Shown: positions 28,001-37,058 of the stretch, piece after piece
Layout: every line of letters begins with the position of its first letter
Position numbering within the stretch: position 1 is the stretch's first letter
NCBI GenBank assembly: GCA_963781895.1
Contig: CAWAIM010000029.1
Span: forward strand, 1-64,000
DNA from: Roseiarcus sp963781895
Lineage (GTDB): Bacteria; Pseudomonadota; Alphaproteobacteria; Rhizobiales; Beijerinckiaceae
Length of the DNA stretch: 64,000 nt
Direction of reading: 5' to 3'
Notes under the pieces: model-generated
What the model was told of the DNA's origin: nothing
The model's input: the letters and a program-made list of their open reading frames with translations, nothing else
The model's database searches: none
Translations under genes and position numbers: made by a program

Positions 28001-29062
28001 CTAATCGTCCGACGGGTTCGACATGGCTTCGCGCAGCGAACGCCAGCGGCGCGTCGCTTCCACGCCGCCCAGCAGCGCCATCGCGGCGATGAAAGGGATG
28101 ATGTAATAGATGCCGCGAAAGAGCAGCAGGGATGCGAGTACGGCCTCTCCGGAGCCCCCGACGCCTTGCAAGATCGTCGCCTCGAACACGCCAAGGCCGC
28201 CGGGCGAGTGGCTGGCGATGCCGAGCATGGCGGCGAACGAATAGAGCGTCGCAAATGTGGGGAAGCCGATCCCCGCGCCTTTGGGCAGCAGAACATAGAG
28301 CGCGGCCGAAGCCGAGCAGATGTCAACCACGCCGAGCGCCATCTGCCCTAAGGTGAGAAACGGACCCGGCAGCCTGAAATTGGCGAACAGGGCCGCGCCG
28401 CGCCAACGCATGCGGCCGACCCATACGAGATAGACGAACACCACGCCGATGACGCTCAAGCCGATCGAGCGATTGACGGCTGGGTTGAAGTGGTTGATGT
28501 CGGCCACGGCGTCGGAAGCGGATATGAAGCCAATGCCGACGATGAAACCCATGCCGAGCCAGAAGGTGATCCCCGCCACGACGGTCAGAGTCGCGACCTT
28601 GCCGGCGGAAAGACCGGCCGGTCCATAGATCCAAAAACGAACCGCTCCGCCCGTCACCAACGGAAATCCCAACGTAAAGGACACCGCATAACTCGCGAAC
28701 GACGCCAGGGCGGTCAGTCGATAGGGGACATCTATCCGAAGATGCCGGAGCGCAAGACCATCGTAGCCGGTCAGCGCGAGGTAGCTCAACGCTGTAAAGG
28801 CGAAGGCCAGCGCAATTTGATCCCCGTCGGTGGCCGCGATCGCCGCCTTGAATTTGTTGGGGTCGATGCGGATCAGCGTGCGGACGAAGATCGTCGCCGA
28901 CACGGAGATGATCAAAAGGCTGGCGGCGACGCCAAGCCGCCGAAGCGTCTGCCGACGAGACGTCACCGCCCCGATCAGGCGGACTACCCGTGATGGCGGA
29001 TCCGGGGGCGGCGCAGTGCCCGCGGCCCGGTTTGAAGCCGGGCGTTCCTGCGCGTGCGCCAT
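28001..29062 (-). CDS. YbhN/MprF-type integral membrane protein
   Basis: Membrane protein of 353 residues with the lysylphosphatidylglycerol synthase transmembrane-region (UPF0104/YbhN) fold. About eight hydrophobic segments are visible, with family motifs TGYDGLALRHL, FASYAVSFTLGFPLVTGGAVRFW and SHSPGGLGVFEATIL. In MprF this part flips lipids; here there is no catalytic synthase domain, so lipid transport or modification is an inference. The N-terminus is proline-rich and cytosolic (1-40). Twelve bases separate it from the PhoR-like gene. Confidence 0.85.
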   Translation of the reverse strand: MAHAQERPASNRAAGTAPPPDPPSRVVRLIGAVTSRRQTLRRLGVAASLLIISVSATIFVRTLIRIDPNKFKAAIAATDGDQIALAFAFTALSYLALTGYDGLALRHLRIDVPYRLTALASFASYAVSFTLGFPLVTGGAVRFWIYGPAGLSAGKVATLTVVAGITFWLGMGFIVGIGFISASDAVADINHFNPAVNRSIGLSVIGVVFVYLVWVGRMRWRGAALFANFRLPGPFLTLGQMALGVVDICSASAALYVLLPKGAGIGFPTFATLYSFAAMLGIASHSPGGLGVFEATILQGVGGSGEAVLASLLLFRGIYYIIPFIAAMALLGGVEATRRWRSLREAMSNPSDD

Positions 29063-29160
29063 GCATTGTTCCTGTTGGCCCGGCGCCGCCTATACGGCCT
29101 GCGTCCGGCGCGCGCAAGCGCTCAGCTTCGTGGTCCGAGACGCCAAAATCCTGCGACTGG

Positions 29161-30147
29161 TCAAGGGAGCGCCACTCGCTGCTTGGTTTGCCATGACCGA
29201 AAAGCCGCGTCGGCGAGGATATTGGCCTTAAGCCCGTCCTCGCCGTCGGGATGCGGCTTGACGCCTGCTTGCACGGCGCGAACGAACGCGTCGAGTTCGT
29301 TGCGATATGCGCTCTCGTAGCGCTCGAGAAAGAAGTTGAGCGCCCGATCGCTCGTATGGCCGTGCGCGCCGACCAATTCGACTGTCGTCTCGCGGACGTT
29401 CGCGGCGTGGATCATCCCCTTGTCCCCATGCGCCTCAACACGCTGATCGTAGCCATAGCTCGCCCGGCGCGAGTTGGAAATCTGCACGACTTTGCCCGAC
29501 TTTGTCTCCATGATGACAACGGCGGTGTCGATGTCGCCGGCGTCTCCGATCGCCTTGTCAACGAGGGCCGATCCCATCGCGCTGATTGCGATGGGCTCCT
29601 CGCCGAGGATGAACCGCGCCATGTCGAAATCATGGATCATCATATCGCGGAACAGACCGCCTGAGCGCGCAATATAGGAGAGCGGCGGCGGCGAGGGATC
29701 GCGCGAGGTGATCGAGACGATTTCGAGCCCGCCGATTGCGCCTTCGGCGACGCGCTTCTGCAAGGACGCCAAACTCGGGTCGAACCGACGATTGAAGCCT
29801 ATCATCAGAGTCGCATTGACTTGTTTGACGACCGCGAGGCAGGCGCGGATCCGATCGACGTCGAGGTCGATCGGCTTCTCGCAGAAGATCGCCTTCTTGG
29901 CGCGAGCGGAGCGTTCGATGAGATCGGCGTGGGTGTCGGTCGGCGAGCAGATAGCGACGGCTCCGACATTCTCGGAGGCGAGCATCTCGTCGATCGTGGC
30001 GACCTTCGCGCCCGTTGTCGCCGCGAGCGCGGCGGCGGCGTGCGAATCGGCGTCGGCGACACAAAGCACTTGGCAGTCGTTGCGCGCCGCGATGTTTGCG
30101 CCGTGAATCTTGCCTATACGCCCCGCGCCGATAATGCCGAATTTCAT
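29161..30147 (-). CDS. iolG: Inositol 2-dehydrogenase
   Basis: NAD-dependent oxidation of myo-inositol to scyllo-inosose, first step of inositol catabolism. The 328-residue GFO/IDH/MocA enzyme has the Rossmann motif GIIGAGRIGKIH and the catalytic residues Lys91 (EKPID), Asp168 and His172 (FRDMMIHDFD), the triad known from B. subtilis IolG. ATG 30147 follows GGAGG. It is divergent from the SDR-iolC-iolD-iolE-iolB unit, sharing the regulatory region 30148-30305. Confidence 0.93.
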   Translation of the reverse strand: MKFGIIGAGRIGKIHGANIAARNDCQVLCVADADSHAAAALAATTGAKVATIDEMLASENVGAVAICSPTDTHADLIERSARAKKAIFCEKPIDLDVDRIRACLAVVKQVNATLMIGFNRRFDPSLASLQKRVAEGAIGGLEIVSITSRDPSPPPLSYIARSGGLFRDMMIHDFDMARFILGEEPIAISAMGSALVDKAIGDAGDIDTAVVIMETKSGKVVQISNSRRASYGYDQRVEAHGDKGMIHAANVRETTVELVGAHGHTSDRALNFFLERYESAYRNELDAFVRAVQAGVKPHPDGEDGLKANILADAAFRSWQTKQRVALP

Positions 30148-30213
30148 GAGTTCCTCCCTGACCAATGCGTCCAGTTCGTCCGGGGACGCAGCTTCGCAAA
30201 AAAAGAATATACG

Positions 30214-30249
30214 TTCCATATTGACTTGGGAATGGAATTTTTGTTTCAT
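30214..30249 (+). promoter_or_regulatory. iol divergent promoter with inverted repeat
   Basis: TTGACT (30221-30226), a 17-base spacer and TTTCAT (30244-30249) form a plausible sigma-70 promoter for the rightward iol operon. A perfect 6-base inverted repeat TTCCAT (30214-30219) / ATGGAA (30232-30237) brackets the -35 box. A repressor such as the RpiR-type IolR would fit this position, but no regulator gene is in the window. Confidence 0.45.
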
Positions 30250-30305
30250 TCGTGCGTCAAGCTTCGAAGGCGGTCGGCCATTCGACACTGAAGGGAGAAA
30301 CCGCC

Positions 30306-31157
30306 ATGCCAGCAAAGTCCGCGTCCAAAGCCGCGGCGCGGACGCGCGAATCCTACCGTGGCCCGGCCAATCTCAGCGGCAAAATCACGGTCGTCACGGG
30401 TGGCACGCAAGGTCTGGGCGAGGCGATCGCGCGCCTCTTCGCCGAACGCGGCGCGGCCGGGATCGTCATCTGCGGCCGCAATTCGGACAACGGCGCGCGG
30501 GTGGCGAGGGAAATCTCCTCGACGGGTTGCCCTGCCGTCTTCGTCAAGGCGGACCTCGCCACGGTGGCCGACTGCCGCAAGGTCGTCGCCGAGGCGGACA
30601 ATCAATTCGGCCGCGTCGACTCACTTGTCAACGCCGCCGCGCTGACGGACCGGGGCGACATCTTCGACACGACCGAGGAGCGCTACAACGAAATTTTTGA
30701 CGTCAACGTGCGCGCGCCGTTTTTCCTTATCCAGGAGACCGTGCGCGTCATGCGCCGGGAGAAGATCGCCGGCAGCATCGTCAACATCCAGTCGATGTCG
30801 GCCCATGGCGGCCAGCCGTTCATCGCGGCCTATTGCGCCTCGAAGGGCGCTCTCGCCACCTTGACCCGCAACGTCGCCCATTCGTTGCTGAAGTTCCGTA
30901 TCCGCGTCAACGGCCTCAACATCGGCTGGATGTCGACGCCGGGCGAAGACCGCATCCAGAAGACATTTCACGGCGCCGACGATGGATGGCTCGAGGCGAA
31001 CGCCAAGGCCAAGCCGTTCGGCCGCCTCCTGGATCCCAAGGAAGTCGCGCGCGCTTGCGCGTTTCCGTGTTCCGACGAATCCGGATTGATGACGGGCGCA
31101 ATCATCGACTTCGACCAGACCGTCGTCGGCGCTGGCGACGCGCCGATCGAGCCCTGA
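30306..31157 (+). CDS. SDR-family oxidoreductase of the iol operon
   Basis: Short-chain dehydrogenase of 283 residues. The nucleotide motif is TGGTQGLGEAIA, and the active site is Ser (IQSMSAHGG) with YCASKGA giving Tyr and Lys. GRLLDPKEVARACAFPCSDESGLMTGAIIDFDQ is the usual C-terminal motif. An N-terminal basic extension (PAKSASKAAARTRESY) precedes the fold. As the first gene of the rightward iol unit it probably oxidises an inositol or inosose isomer; that is inferred from context. ATG 30306 follows GGGAGAA. Confidence 0.87.
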   Translation: MPAKSASKAAARTRESYRGPANLSGKITVVTGGTQGLGEAIARLFAERGAAGIVICGRNSDNGARVAREISSTGCPAVFVKADLATVADCRKVVAEADNQFGRVDSLVNAAALTDRGDIFDTTEERYNEIFDVNVRAPFFLIQETVRVMRREKIAGSIVNIQSMSAHGGQPFIAAYCASKGALATLTRNVAHSLLKFRIRVNGLNIGWMSTPGEDRIQKTFHGADDGWLEANAKAKPFGRLLDPKEVARACAFPCSDESGLMTGAIIDFDQTVVGAGDAPIEP

Positions 31158-31174
31158 ACCGGGAGCAGCATCTA

Positions 31175-33085
31175 GTGCCCCAACCCCGTCTCGACGTCAT
31201 CACGATCGGCCGCTCGTCGGTCGACCTCTACGGCGTGCAGGTAGGCGGCCGCCTCGAAGATATGGCGACCTTCTCCAAGGCGGTCGGCGGCTGTCCAACG
31301 AACATAGCTATCGGCACGGCGCGCCTGGGGCTGAAAAGCGGCCTCGTGACCCGCGTCGGCGACGAGCACATGGGTCGTTTCATCCGCGAACAATGCGCGC
31401 GCGACGGCGTAGACGTCTCCGGCGTTCACACCGATCCGACGCGCCTCACGTCTCTGGTCGTGCTCGGCATCCGCGACGCAGAGACTTTCCCGCTGATCTT
31501 CTACCGCGACAATTGCGCCGACAGCGCACTCGACGAGAGCGACATCGACGCGGCCTATATTGAAAGCGCCGGAGCGATCGTGGTCACCGGCACCCATTTC
31601 GCGCGCGCCAACACGGCCGCCGCGCAAAACAAGGCGATGCGCATTGCGCGCGCCGCCGGGCGCAAAATCGTTTTCGACATCGACTACCGACCCAATCTCT
31701 GGGGACTTGCCGGCCATGGCGCAGGCGAGGAGCGTTACATCAAGTCCGGAGAGGTGACACACAGCCTGAGCGCGATCCTGCCTCAGTGCGATCTCATCGT
31801 TGGCACCGAGGAAGAGACGATGATCGCGGGCGGGGCGGACGAGCCGCTCGAGGCGCTGAGGGCCGTGCGCGCGGTCACCCACGCGACGCTGGTGCTCAAA
31901 CGCGGTCCTATGGGCTGCGTGGTGTTTCCGGGGGCGATCCCCTCTACGCTCGAGGATGGCGTCAAGGGGCCGGGGTTTCCGGTCGAAGTCTATAACGTGC
32001 TTGGCGCCGGCGACGCATTCATGTCCGGCTTTCTGCGCGGTTGGCTGCGCGGCGAGCCGCTCGAGACATGCTGCGCGTTTGCTAACGCCAACGGCGCATT
32101 CGCAGTGTCGCGGCTGCTGTGCTCGGCCGAATATCCGACCTGGGCGGAACTCAGCCGGTTCCTCCAACGCGGTTCGCCCCACCGTGCGCTTCGCCGCGAT
32201 GAGACTTTGAATCATATTCACTGGGCGACCACGCGCCGCCCGCAGCCGCCAACGATTATGGCGCTGGCGATCGATCACCGGGCCCAGCTCGAAAAAATCG
32301 CTGATGACGCGGGCGCGCCGCACGAGCGCATCGGCGCCTTCAAGCTGCTGGCGGTCGAGGCGGCGGCGAAGGTGGCCGCGGGCCGGCCGGGATACGGGAT
32401 GCTGCTCGACGGCAAGTACGGGCGCGAGGCTCTGTTCCGGGCGCTGGATCACGACTTCTGGATCGGCCGGCCGGTCGAGGAGCCCGGTTCGCGACCGCTC
32501 GATTTCGAGTTCGGCGGTTCGCTGGGGGCCAAGCTTCAGGAATGGCCGCTCGCGCATACGATCAAATGCCTGTGCTTTTATCACCCCGACGATCCGCCGG
32601 AGCTGAAGTCGCGGCAGGAGCGCGAACTTCTTCGTCTGCATGACGCTGCGCGCACCCTCGGGCGCGAATTGTTGATCGAGATCATCGCGAGCAAGAATGG
32701 CCCGGTTCATGATGACACCGTCGCGCGCGTCCTTGAGCGGCTCTATGACATCGGCGTCAAACCCGATTGGTGGAAGCTCGAAGGCCAGGCGAGCGTGGCG
32801 GCGTGGGATAAGGTCGCGCGGGTGATCGAGGCGAACGATCCACTGTGCCGAGGCATTATGCTGCTCGGGCTGGAGGCGCCCGAGGAAGACCTTGCGCAGG
32901 CCTTCGGCATCGCGCGACACTGCGGCCTCGTCAGAGGCTTCGCGGTCGGGCGCACGATCTTTGTCGAGCCGGCGCTGGAATGGTTCGCCGGGCGGATCGA
33001 TGATCGTCAGGCGATCGAGCGGATGGCGAGCGCTTTCGCCCGGCTTTGCGAGCTCTGGCGGGAGGCGGCGGGCGGAGACGCGTGA
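31175..33085 (+). CDS. iolC: 5-dehydro-2-deoxygluconokinase fused to DUF2090
   Basis: Bifunctional protein of 636 residues. Residues about 7-335 are a PfkB sugar kinase (GGCPTNIAIGTARLGL near 38-53, active-site GAGDAF with Asp280), matching IolC, which phosphorylates 5-dehydro-2-deoxygluconate. Residues about 355-630 are DUF2090, an aldolase-like barrel (MALAIDHRAQL, GMLLDGKYGREAL, LLIEIIASKNG, PDWWKLEGQ). The DUF2090 part may do the next step, cleavage of the phosphorylated product, since no iolJ is present here; this is inference. The GTG at 31175 follows GGGAG. Such fusions are usual in rhizobial iol clusters. Confidence 0.92.
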   Translation: MPQPRLDVITIGRSSVDLYGVQVGGRLEDMATFSKAVGGCPTNIAIGTARLGLKSGLVTRVGDEHMGRFIREQCARDGVDVSGVHTDPTRLTSLVVLGIRDAETFPLIFYRDNCADSALDESDIDAAYIESAGAIVVTGTHFARANTAAAQNKAMRIARAAGRKIVFDIDYRPNLWGLAGHGAGEERYIKSGEVTHSLSAILPQCDLIVGTEEETMIAGGADEPLEALRAVRAVTHATLVLKRGPMGCVVFPGAIPSTLEDGVKGPGFPVEVYNVLGAGDAFMSGFLRGWLRGEPLETCCAFANANGAFAVSRLLCSAEYPTWAELSRFLQRGSPHRALRRDETLNHIHWATTRRPQPPTIMALAIDHRAQLEKIADDAGAPHERIGAFKLLAVEAAAKVAAGRPGYGMLLDGKYGREALFRALDHDFWIGRPVEEPGSRPLDFEFGGSLGAKLQEWPLAHTIKCLCFYHPDDPPELKSRQERELLRLHDAARTLGRELLIEIIASKNGPVHDDTVARVLERLYDIGVKPDWWKLEGQASVAAWDKVARVIEANDPLCRGIMLLGLEAPEEDLAQAFGIARHCGLVRGFAVGRTIFVEPALEWFAGRIDDRQAIERMASAFARLCELWREAAGGDA

Positions 33086-34173
33086 TGCTCGAGGACAGCG
33101 ATCTCGACGCGGCTGTCGCCGCCGGGCTCCTCGAGCCGGAGCTGCGCGCCGAGCTCGTCGCGTTTGCGGCTAAGCGGCGCCAGAGCGCAGGCCCGCTTGC
33201 CGCAGGGTCCGAGACGCCGGCGCCGAAATTCGACCCGGTCCACGTACTTTATTACGCCGGCGCCCTTCTGGTTATGGGCGCGATGGGATTGTTCGCCAAC
33301 TCGGCGTTCGACACTCTGGGCGGGTGGGCGCTAACCGCCATTGCGATCGTCTACGCGGCAGGATTTTTGTGGCTGGGCCGCGCGCTCTGGGCGAGGCAGG
33401 AAACGCGCATGCCTGGCGGATTGTGCGTCGCAATCGCGGTCTCGATGACTCCCCTGGCGATTTACGGCGCGCAGGACGCGCTAAATCTCTGGTCGGCGGA
33501 CAGACCCGGTGGCTATCACGAGTTCTATCCCTTAATCAACGGCAGTTGGGTGTTCATGGAACTTGGCGCGATCGTGGCGGCGACGCTTGCGCTGTATAAA
33601 TTCCCATTTGCGTTCATCCTTTTGATCGCCGCTGTCGCGCTCTGGTTCCTATCGATGGATCTCGCCGCGCTCATCGCGCATCGTCGCCTGCCGGACTGGA
33701 GCAGGGACTGGGAACTGCGCCTTACCGTTTCGAGGATCGTCGGTCTCGCCATGATCGCCGTCGCCTGGGCGATCGATCTCAAATGGAGCGCGCTCGGAGA
33801 TTTCGGCTTCTGGCTGCACCTGTTCGGCGCGATGACGCTTTGGGGCGCTATCACCTCCGGCGACGGGGGCGAATTCGGCAAGGCGGCTTATTGCGCCTTC
33901 AATATCGCGTTCATCGCTCTCGGGCTTTTCCTCGGCCGCCGCGTCTACGCGGTATTTGGCGCGATCGGCATAGCGTTGTATCTCGGCCATCTCGCTTTCG
34001 ACGTCTTCAAGGACGTCATCGGCTTTTCTTTTGCCCTGTCGGCGATCGGCCTCGCCATCGTTTTCGCTGGCGTCTATCTGGAGCGCCGCCGCGCCGCCCT
34101 GAACGCCTATGTCGACGCCCATCTGCCTGAATTCTTCCGCGCATTGCGCCCGCTCCGCGCGCGACACGCGTGA
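33085..34173 (+). CDS. Polytopic membrane protein inside the iol operon (DUF2157-like)
   Basis: Membrane protein of 362 residues. The cytosolic N-terminus (1-50, DLDAAVAAGLLEPELRAELVAFAAKRR) resembles the start of DUF2157 proteins, followed by about nine hydrophobic segments beginning VLYYAGALLVMGAMGLFAN. There is no transporter family signature that I recognise. Its ATG overlaps the iolC stop as TGATG and iolD follows 26 bases later, so it is translated as part of the operon. Inositol uptake is a tempting but untested idea. Confidence 0.75.
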   Translation: MLEDSDLDAAVAAGLLEPELRAELVAFAAKRRQSAGPLAAGSETPAPKFDPVHVLYYAGALLVMGAMGLFANSAFDTLGGWALTAIAIVYAAGFLWLGRALWARQETRMPGGLCVAIAVSMTPLAIYGAQDALNLWSADRPGGYHEFYPLINGSWVFMELGAIVAATLALYKFPFAFILLIAAVALWFLSMDLAALIAHRRLPDWSRDWELRLTVSRIVGLAMIAVAWAIDLKWSALGDFGFWLHLFGAMTLWGAITSGDGGEFGKAAYCAFNIAFIALGLFLGRRVYAVFGAIGIALYLGHLAFDVFKDVIGFSFALSAIGLAIVFAGVYLERRRAALNAYVDAHLPEFFRALRPLRARHA

Positions 34174-34199
34174 TCGATTGAAAGAGGGACGCCTGCGCC

Positions 34200-36047
34200 A
34201 TGAAAACAGTCCGATTGACCGCCGCCCAAGCGATGGTCCGCTTCCTGAGCGCCCAGAAAGTCGAGGTCGACGGCCGCGAGCAGCGATTGTTCGAAGGCGT
34301 GTTCGCCATATTCGGCCACGGGAACGTAGCGGGGGTCGGCGAAGCGCTATACGCGGCGCGCGAGTCGCTGCCGACCTACCGCGCCCACAACGAGCAGGCG
34401 ATGGCGCATGCCGCGATCGCGTTCGCCAAGGCGTCCCGCCGCAAGCGCATGATGGCCTGCACCACCTCGATCGGGCCCGGCGCGACCAATATGGTCACCG
34501 CCGCCGCGCTGGCGCATGTCAATCGCCTGCCGGTGCTGCTGATCCCGGGAGACGTCTTCGCCAGCCGCAGGCCCGATCCGGTTTTGCAACAGGTCGAGGA
34601 CTTCGGCGACGGAACGGTGAGCGCCAACGATTGTTTCCGCCCGGTGTCGCGCTATTTCGACCGGATCATGCGTCCCGAGCAGATCGTGCCGGCGCTGACG
34701 CGAGCGATGGCCGTTCTGACCGATCCGGCCGAATGCGGGCCGGTCACGCTCGCCTTCTGCCAGGACGTGCAGACAGAGGCCTACGACTATCCCGCGACCT
34801 TTTTCGAGGGTCGCGTGCATCGCCAGCGGCGCATTGCGCCCGACCCGCGCGAAGTGGCCGAAGCCGCCGCGCTTTTGAGCAAGGCGAGAAGGCCGCTCGT
34901 GGTTTGCGGCGGCGGCGTTCTCTATTCCGACGCCGAACGCGAGCTGATCGATTTCTGCTCTCGCCGCGGGGTTCCCGTTGCGGAGACGCAAGCCGGCAAG
35001 TCCGCGACTCCGGTCGAACACCCGATGGCCATGGGAGCGATCGGCGTCACAGGCACCGGCGCCGCCAACGCGCTCGCCGCCGAGGCAGACGTGATCGTCG
35101 GCGCCGGCACGCGGTTTGCCGATTTCACGACCGGCTCTTGGGCCCTGTTCAAGAACCCCGATCGCAGGTTCATCAGCCTCAATGTCCAGCCTTTCGACGC
35201 CACGAAGCATCGCGCGGTCCCGGTGGTGGGAGACGCCCGGGTCGCACTGGCCGCGCTCGATGCGGCGCTGGAGGCGTGGAAGGCGCCGGGCGTGTGGACC
35301 AATGCCGCCGTCAAGGCTAAGGCAGACTGGGAAGCGACCGCCGCGCGCTACACCGGCCCATCCAACGCGCAATTGCCGACCGACGCCGAAGTGCTCGGCG
35401 CCCTGATGCGCGGGGGCGAGAAGACCGACATCGTCGTGTGCGCCGCGGGCGGATTGCCGGGCGAGTTGCACAAGCTGTGGCGGTCGGGAGCGCCGCTCGG
35501 CTATCACGTCGAGTACGGCTATTCCTGTATGGGTTACGAAATCGCCGGCGGCCTTGGGGTCAAAATGGCCCTGCCCGACCGGGAAGTGGTCGTCACCATT
35601 GGCGACGGCTCCTATCTGATGATGAATTCGGAGATCGCGACGTCGGTGATGCTGGGCAAGAAGCTCATCATTGTGGTCAACGACAATCGGGGGTTCGGCT
35701 GCATCAACCGGTTACAGAACGCGACCGGCGGCGCGCCGTTCAACAATCTTCTCGGCGACGCGAAGCACGTCATCCTGCCCGACGTCGACTTTGTGGCGCA
35801 TGCACGCTCGATGGGCGCTCAGGCGGTAAAGGTGGCTTCGATCGCGGAACTCGAGGCCGCGTTCAGGACCGCGCGCGAGGCGAAATCGACGCAGGTCATC
35901 GTCATCGACACCGATCCCGCCGTCTCGACCGAGGCCGGCGGCTTCTGGTGGGACGTCGCCGTGCCGGCGGTCTCAAACCGCGCAGAGGTCGGCGCGGCAC
36001 GCCGCGATTATGAGGATGCGCAAAAAATCCAGCGCCTCGGAGATTGA
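34200..36047 (+). CDS. iolD: 3D-(3,5/4)-trihydroxycyclohexane-1,2-dione hydrolase
   Basis: Thiamine-diphosphate enzyme of 615 residues that opens the ring of the diketo-inositol intermediate. N-terminal Pyr domain includes the catalytic Glu in YRAHNEQAMAHAA, a central domain binds structurally (LVVCGGGVLYSD), and the C-terminal PP domain carries the ThDP motif VTIGDGSYLMMNSEI ... VVNDN. The sequence EYGYSCMGYEIAGGLGVKMA is typical of IolD. ATG 34200 lies 13 bases after GAGGGA. The stop is one base before the iolE start. Confidence 0.95.
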   Translation: MKTVRLTAAQAMVRFLSAQKVEVDGREQRLFEGVFAIFGHGNVAGVGEALYAARESLPTYRAHNEQAMAHAAIAFAKASRRKRMMACTTSIGPGATNMVTAAALAHVNRLPVLLIPGDVFASRRPDPVLQQVEDFGDGTVSANDCFRPVSRYFDRIMRPEQIVPALTRAMAVLTDPAECGPVTLAFCQDVQTEAYDYPATFFEGRVHRQRRIAPDPREVAEAAALLSKARRPLVVCGGGVLYSDAERELIDFCSRRGVPVAETQAGKSATPVEHPMAMGAIGVTGTGAANALAAEADVIVGAGTRFADFTTGSWALFKNPDRRFISLNVQPFDATKHRAVPVVGDARVALAALDAALEAWKAPGVWTNAAVKAKADWEATAARYTGPSNAQLPTDAEVLGALMRGGEKTDIVVCAAGGLPGELHKLWRSGAPLGYHVEYGYSCMGYEIAGGLGVKMALPDREVVVTIGDGSYLMMNSEIATSVMLGKKLIIVVNDNRGFGCINRLQNATGGAPFNNLLGDAKHVILPDVDFVAHARSMGAQAVKVASIAELEAAFRTAREAKSTQVIVIDTDPAVSTEAGGFWWDVAVPAVSNRAEVGAARRDYEDAQKIQRLGD

Positions 36048-36048
36048 C

Positions 36049-36948
36049 ATGAGCATTCGTATCGGCGCCAATCCGATTGGCTGGACCAACGACGATCTTC
36101 AGGAAATTGGCGGCGACACGCCGCTCGAAACGTGCTTGGCGCAGGCTAAGGAGGCCGGGGTCGAGGGCATGGAGTTCGGCCATAAATTCCCGCGCGAAGG
36201 AGGAGCGATGAAGGCGAAGCTCGCCTCGTTCGGGATGGTCTTTGTCGGCGGTTGGTATTCGACCGAATTGCTGAAGCGCTCCGCACGCGAGGAATACGAG
36301 GCGGCCAAAGCGCACATCGCCATGACGAAGGGCGCGGGCGCGAGCGTCATGATCGCGGCGGAGACCTCGAATTGCATCCACGGCGACCGCGCCATGCCGC
36401 TTTCGCGGCGTCCGCGCCTGGAAAAGGCCGACTGGGCCGGCTACGGCGCCAAGATGACCGAGTTCGCCGAGCGTGTCGCCGACGAGGGCCTGAAGCTCTG
36501 CTATCATCATCATATGGGCACCATCATCCAGTCCGAACGGGACATTGACGCCTTCATGGCGCACACCAAGGCGCCCGTGCGCCTGCTGCTCGACACCGGC
36601 CATGCACGCTGGGGCGGTTCCGATCCGGCGGCGCTGGCGCGGGCCTACCGCGATCGCATCGGTCACGTGCACTGCAAGGACGTACGCGAGGCCAAGATGC
36701 GGGAGTCGAACGCCGGCGACTGGAGCTTCCTGGATTCCATCCTCGGCATGGGCGAGGAGCTCGGCGTCTATACGGTGCCGGGCGACGGCATGATCGACTA
36801 TGTGGCGGTGTTCAAGGAGCTCAAAGGCTATTCCGGCTGGGTCGTGCTGGAGGCCGAACAGGACCCCAAAAAGGCGCCGGCGCTGCCTTACGCCAAAAAG
36901 GGCGTCGCGCACATTCGCGCGTCGCTGAAGGAAGCAGGGCTGAGTTAA
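36049..36948 (+). CDS. iolE: Myo-inosose-2 dehydratase
   Basis: Metal-dependent TIM-barrel enzyme of 299 residues that removes water from scyllo-inosose. Family motifs are IGANPIGWTNDD at the start, LCYHHHMGTIIQS with metal-binding residues, LLDTGHARWGG and RIGHVHCKDVR. The end VVLEAEQDPKKAPALPYAKKG is conserved in IolE. The ATG is separated from the iolD stop by one base, so the two are tightly coupled. Confidence 0.95.
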   Translation: MSIRIGANPIGWTNDDLQEIGGDTPLETCLAQAKEAGVEGMEFGHKFPREGGAMKAKLASFGMVFVGGWYSTELLKRSAREEYEAAKAHIAMTKGAGASVMIAAETSNCIHGDRAMPLSRRPRLEKADWAGYGAKMTEFAERVADEGLKLCYHHHMGTIIQSERDIDAFMAHTKAPVRLLLDTGHARWGGSDPAALARAYRDRIGHVHCKDVREAKMRESNAGDWSFLDSILGMGEELGVYTVPGDGMIDYVAVFKELKGYSGWVVLEAEQDPKKAPALPYAKKGVAHIRASLKEAGLS

Positions 36949-36962
36949 CCCAGTCCTCCCAA

Positions 36963-37024
36963 TCTCCGCTCGCGGGCGAAAGGCAAGTCGCTTCTCCTGC
37001 TTGCGGGAGAAGGCGCCGGGCGGA
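36963..37024. repeat. Palindromic intergenic repeat-like element
   Basis: The iolE-iolB gap holds CTTCTCC / GGGAGAAG around TGCTTGC, with GC-rich flanks ending in gcgggcggatgaa-like text. This resembles dispersed palindromic intergenic repeats common in Rhizobiales genomes. Only one copy of this type is clear in the window. Confidence 0.35.
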
Positions 37025-37058
37025 TGAAAATGCCAAACTGACTCAGGAGGCCGCAATC

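Noticed and set aside
31172..32920. A 582-codon minus-strand frame
   Set aside because: Antisense to iolC-DUF2090 and without recognisable motifs.
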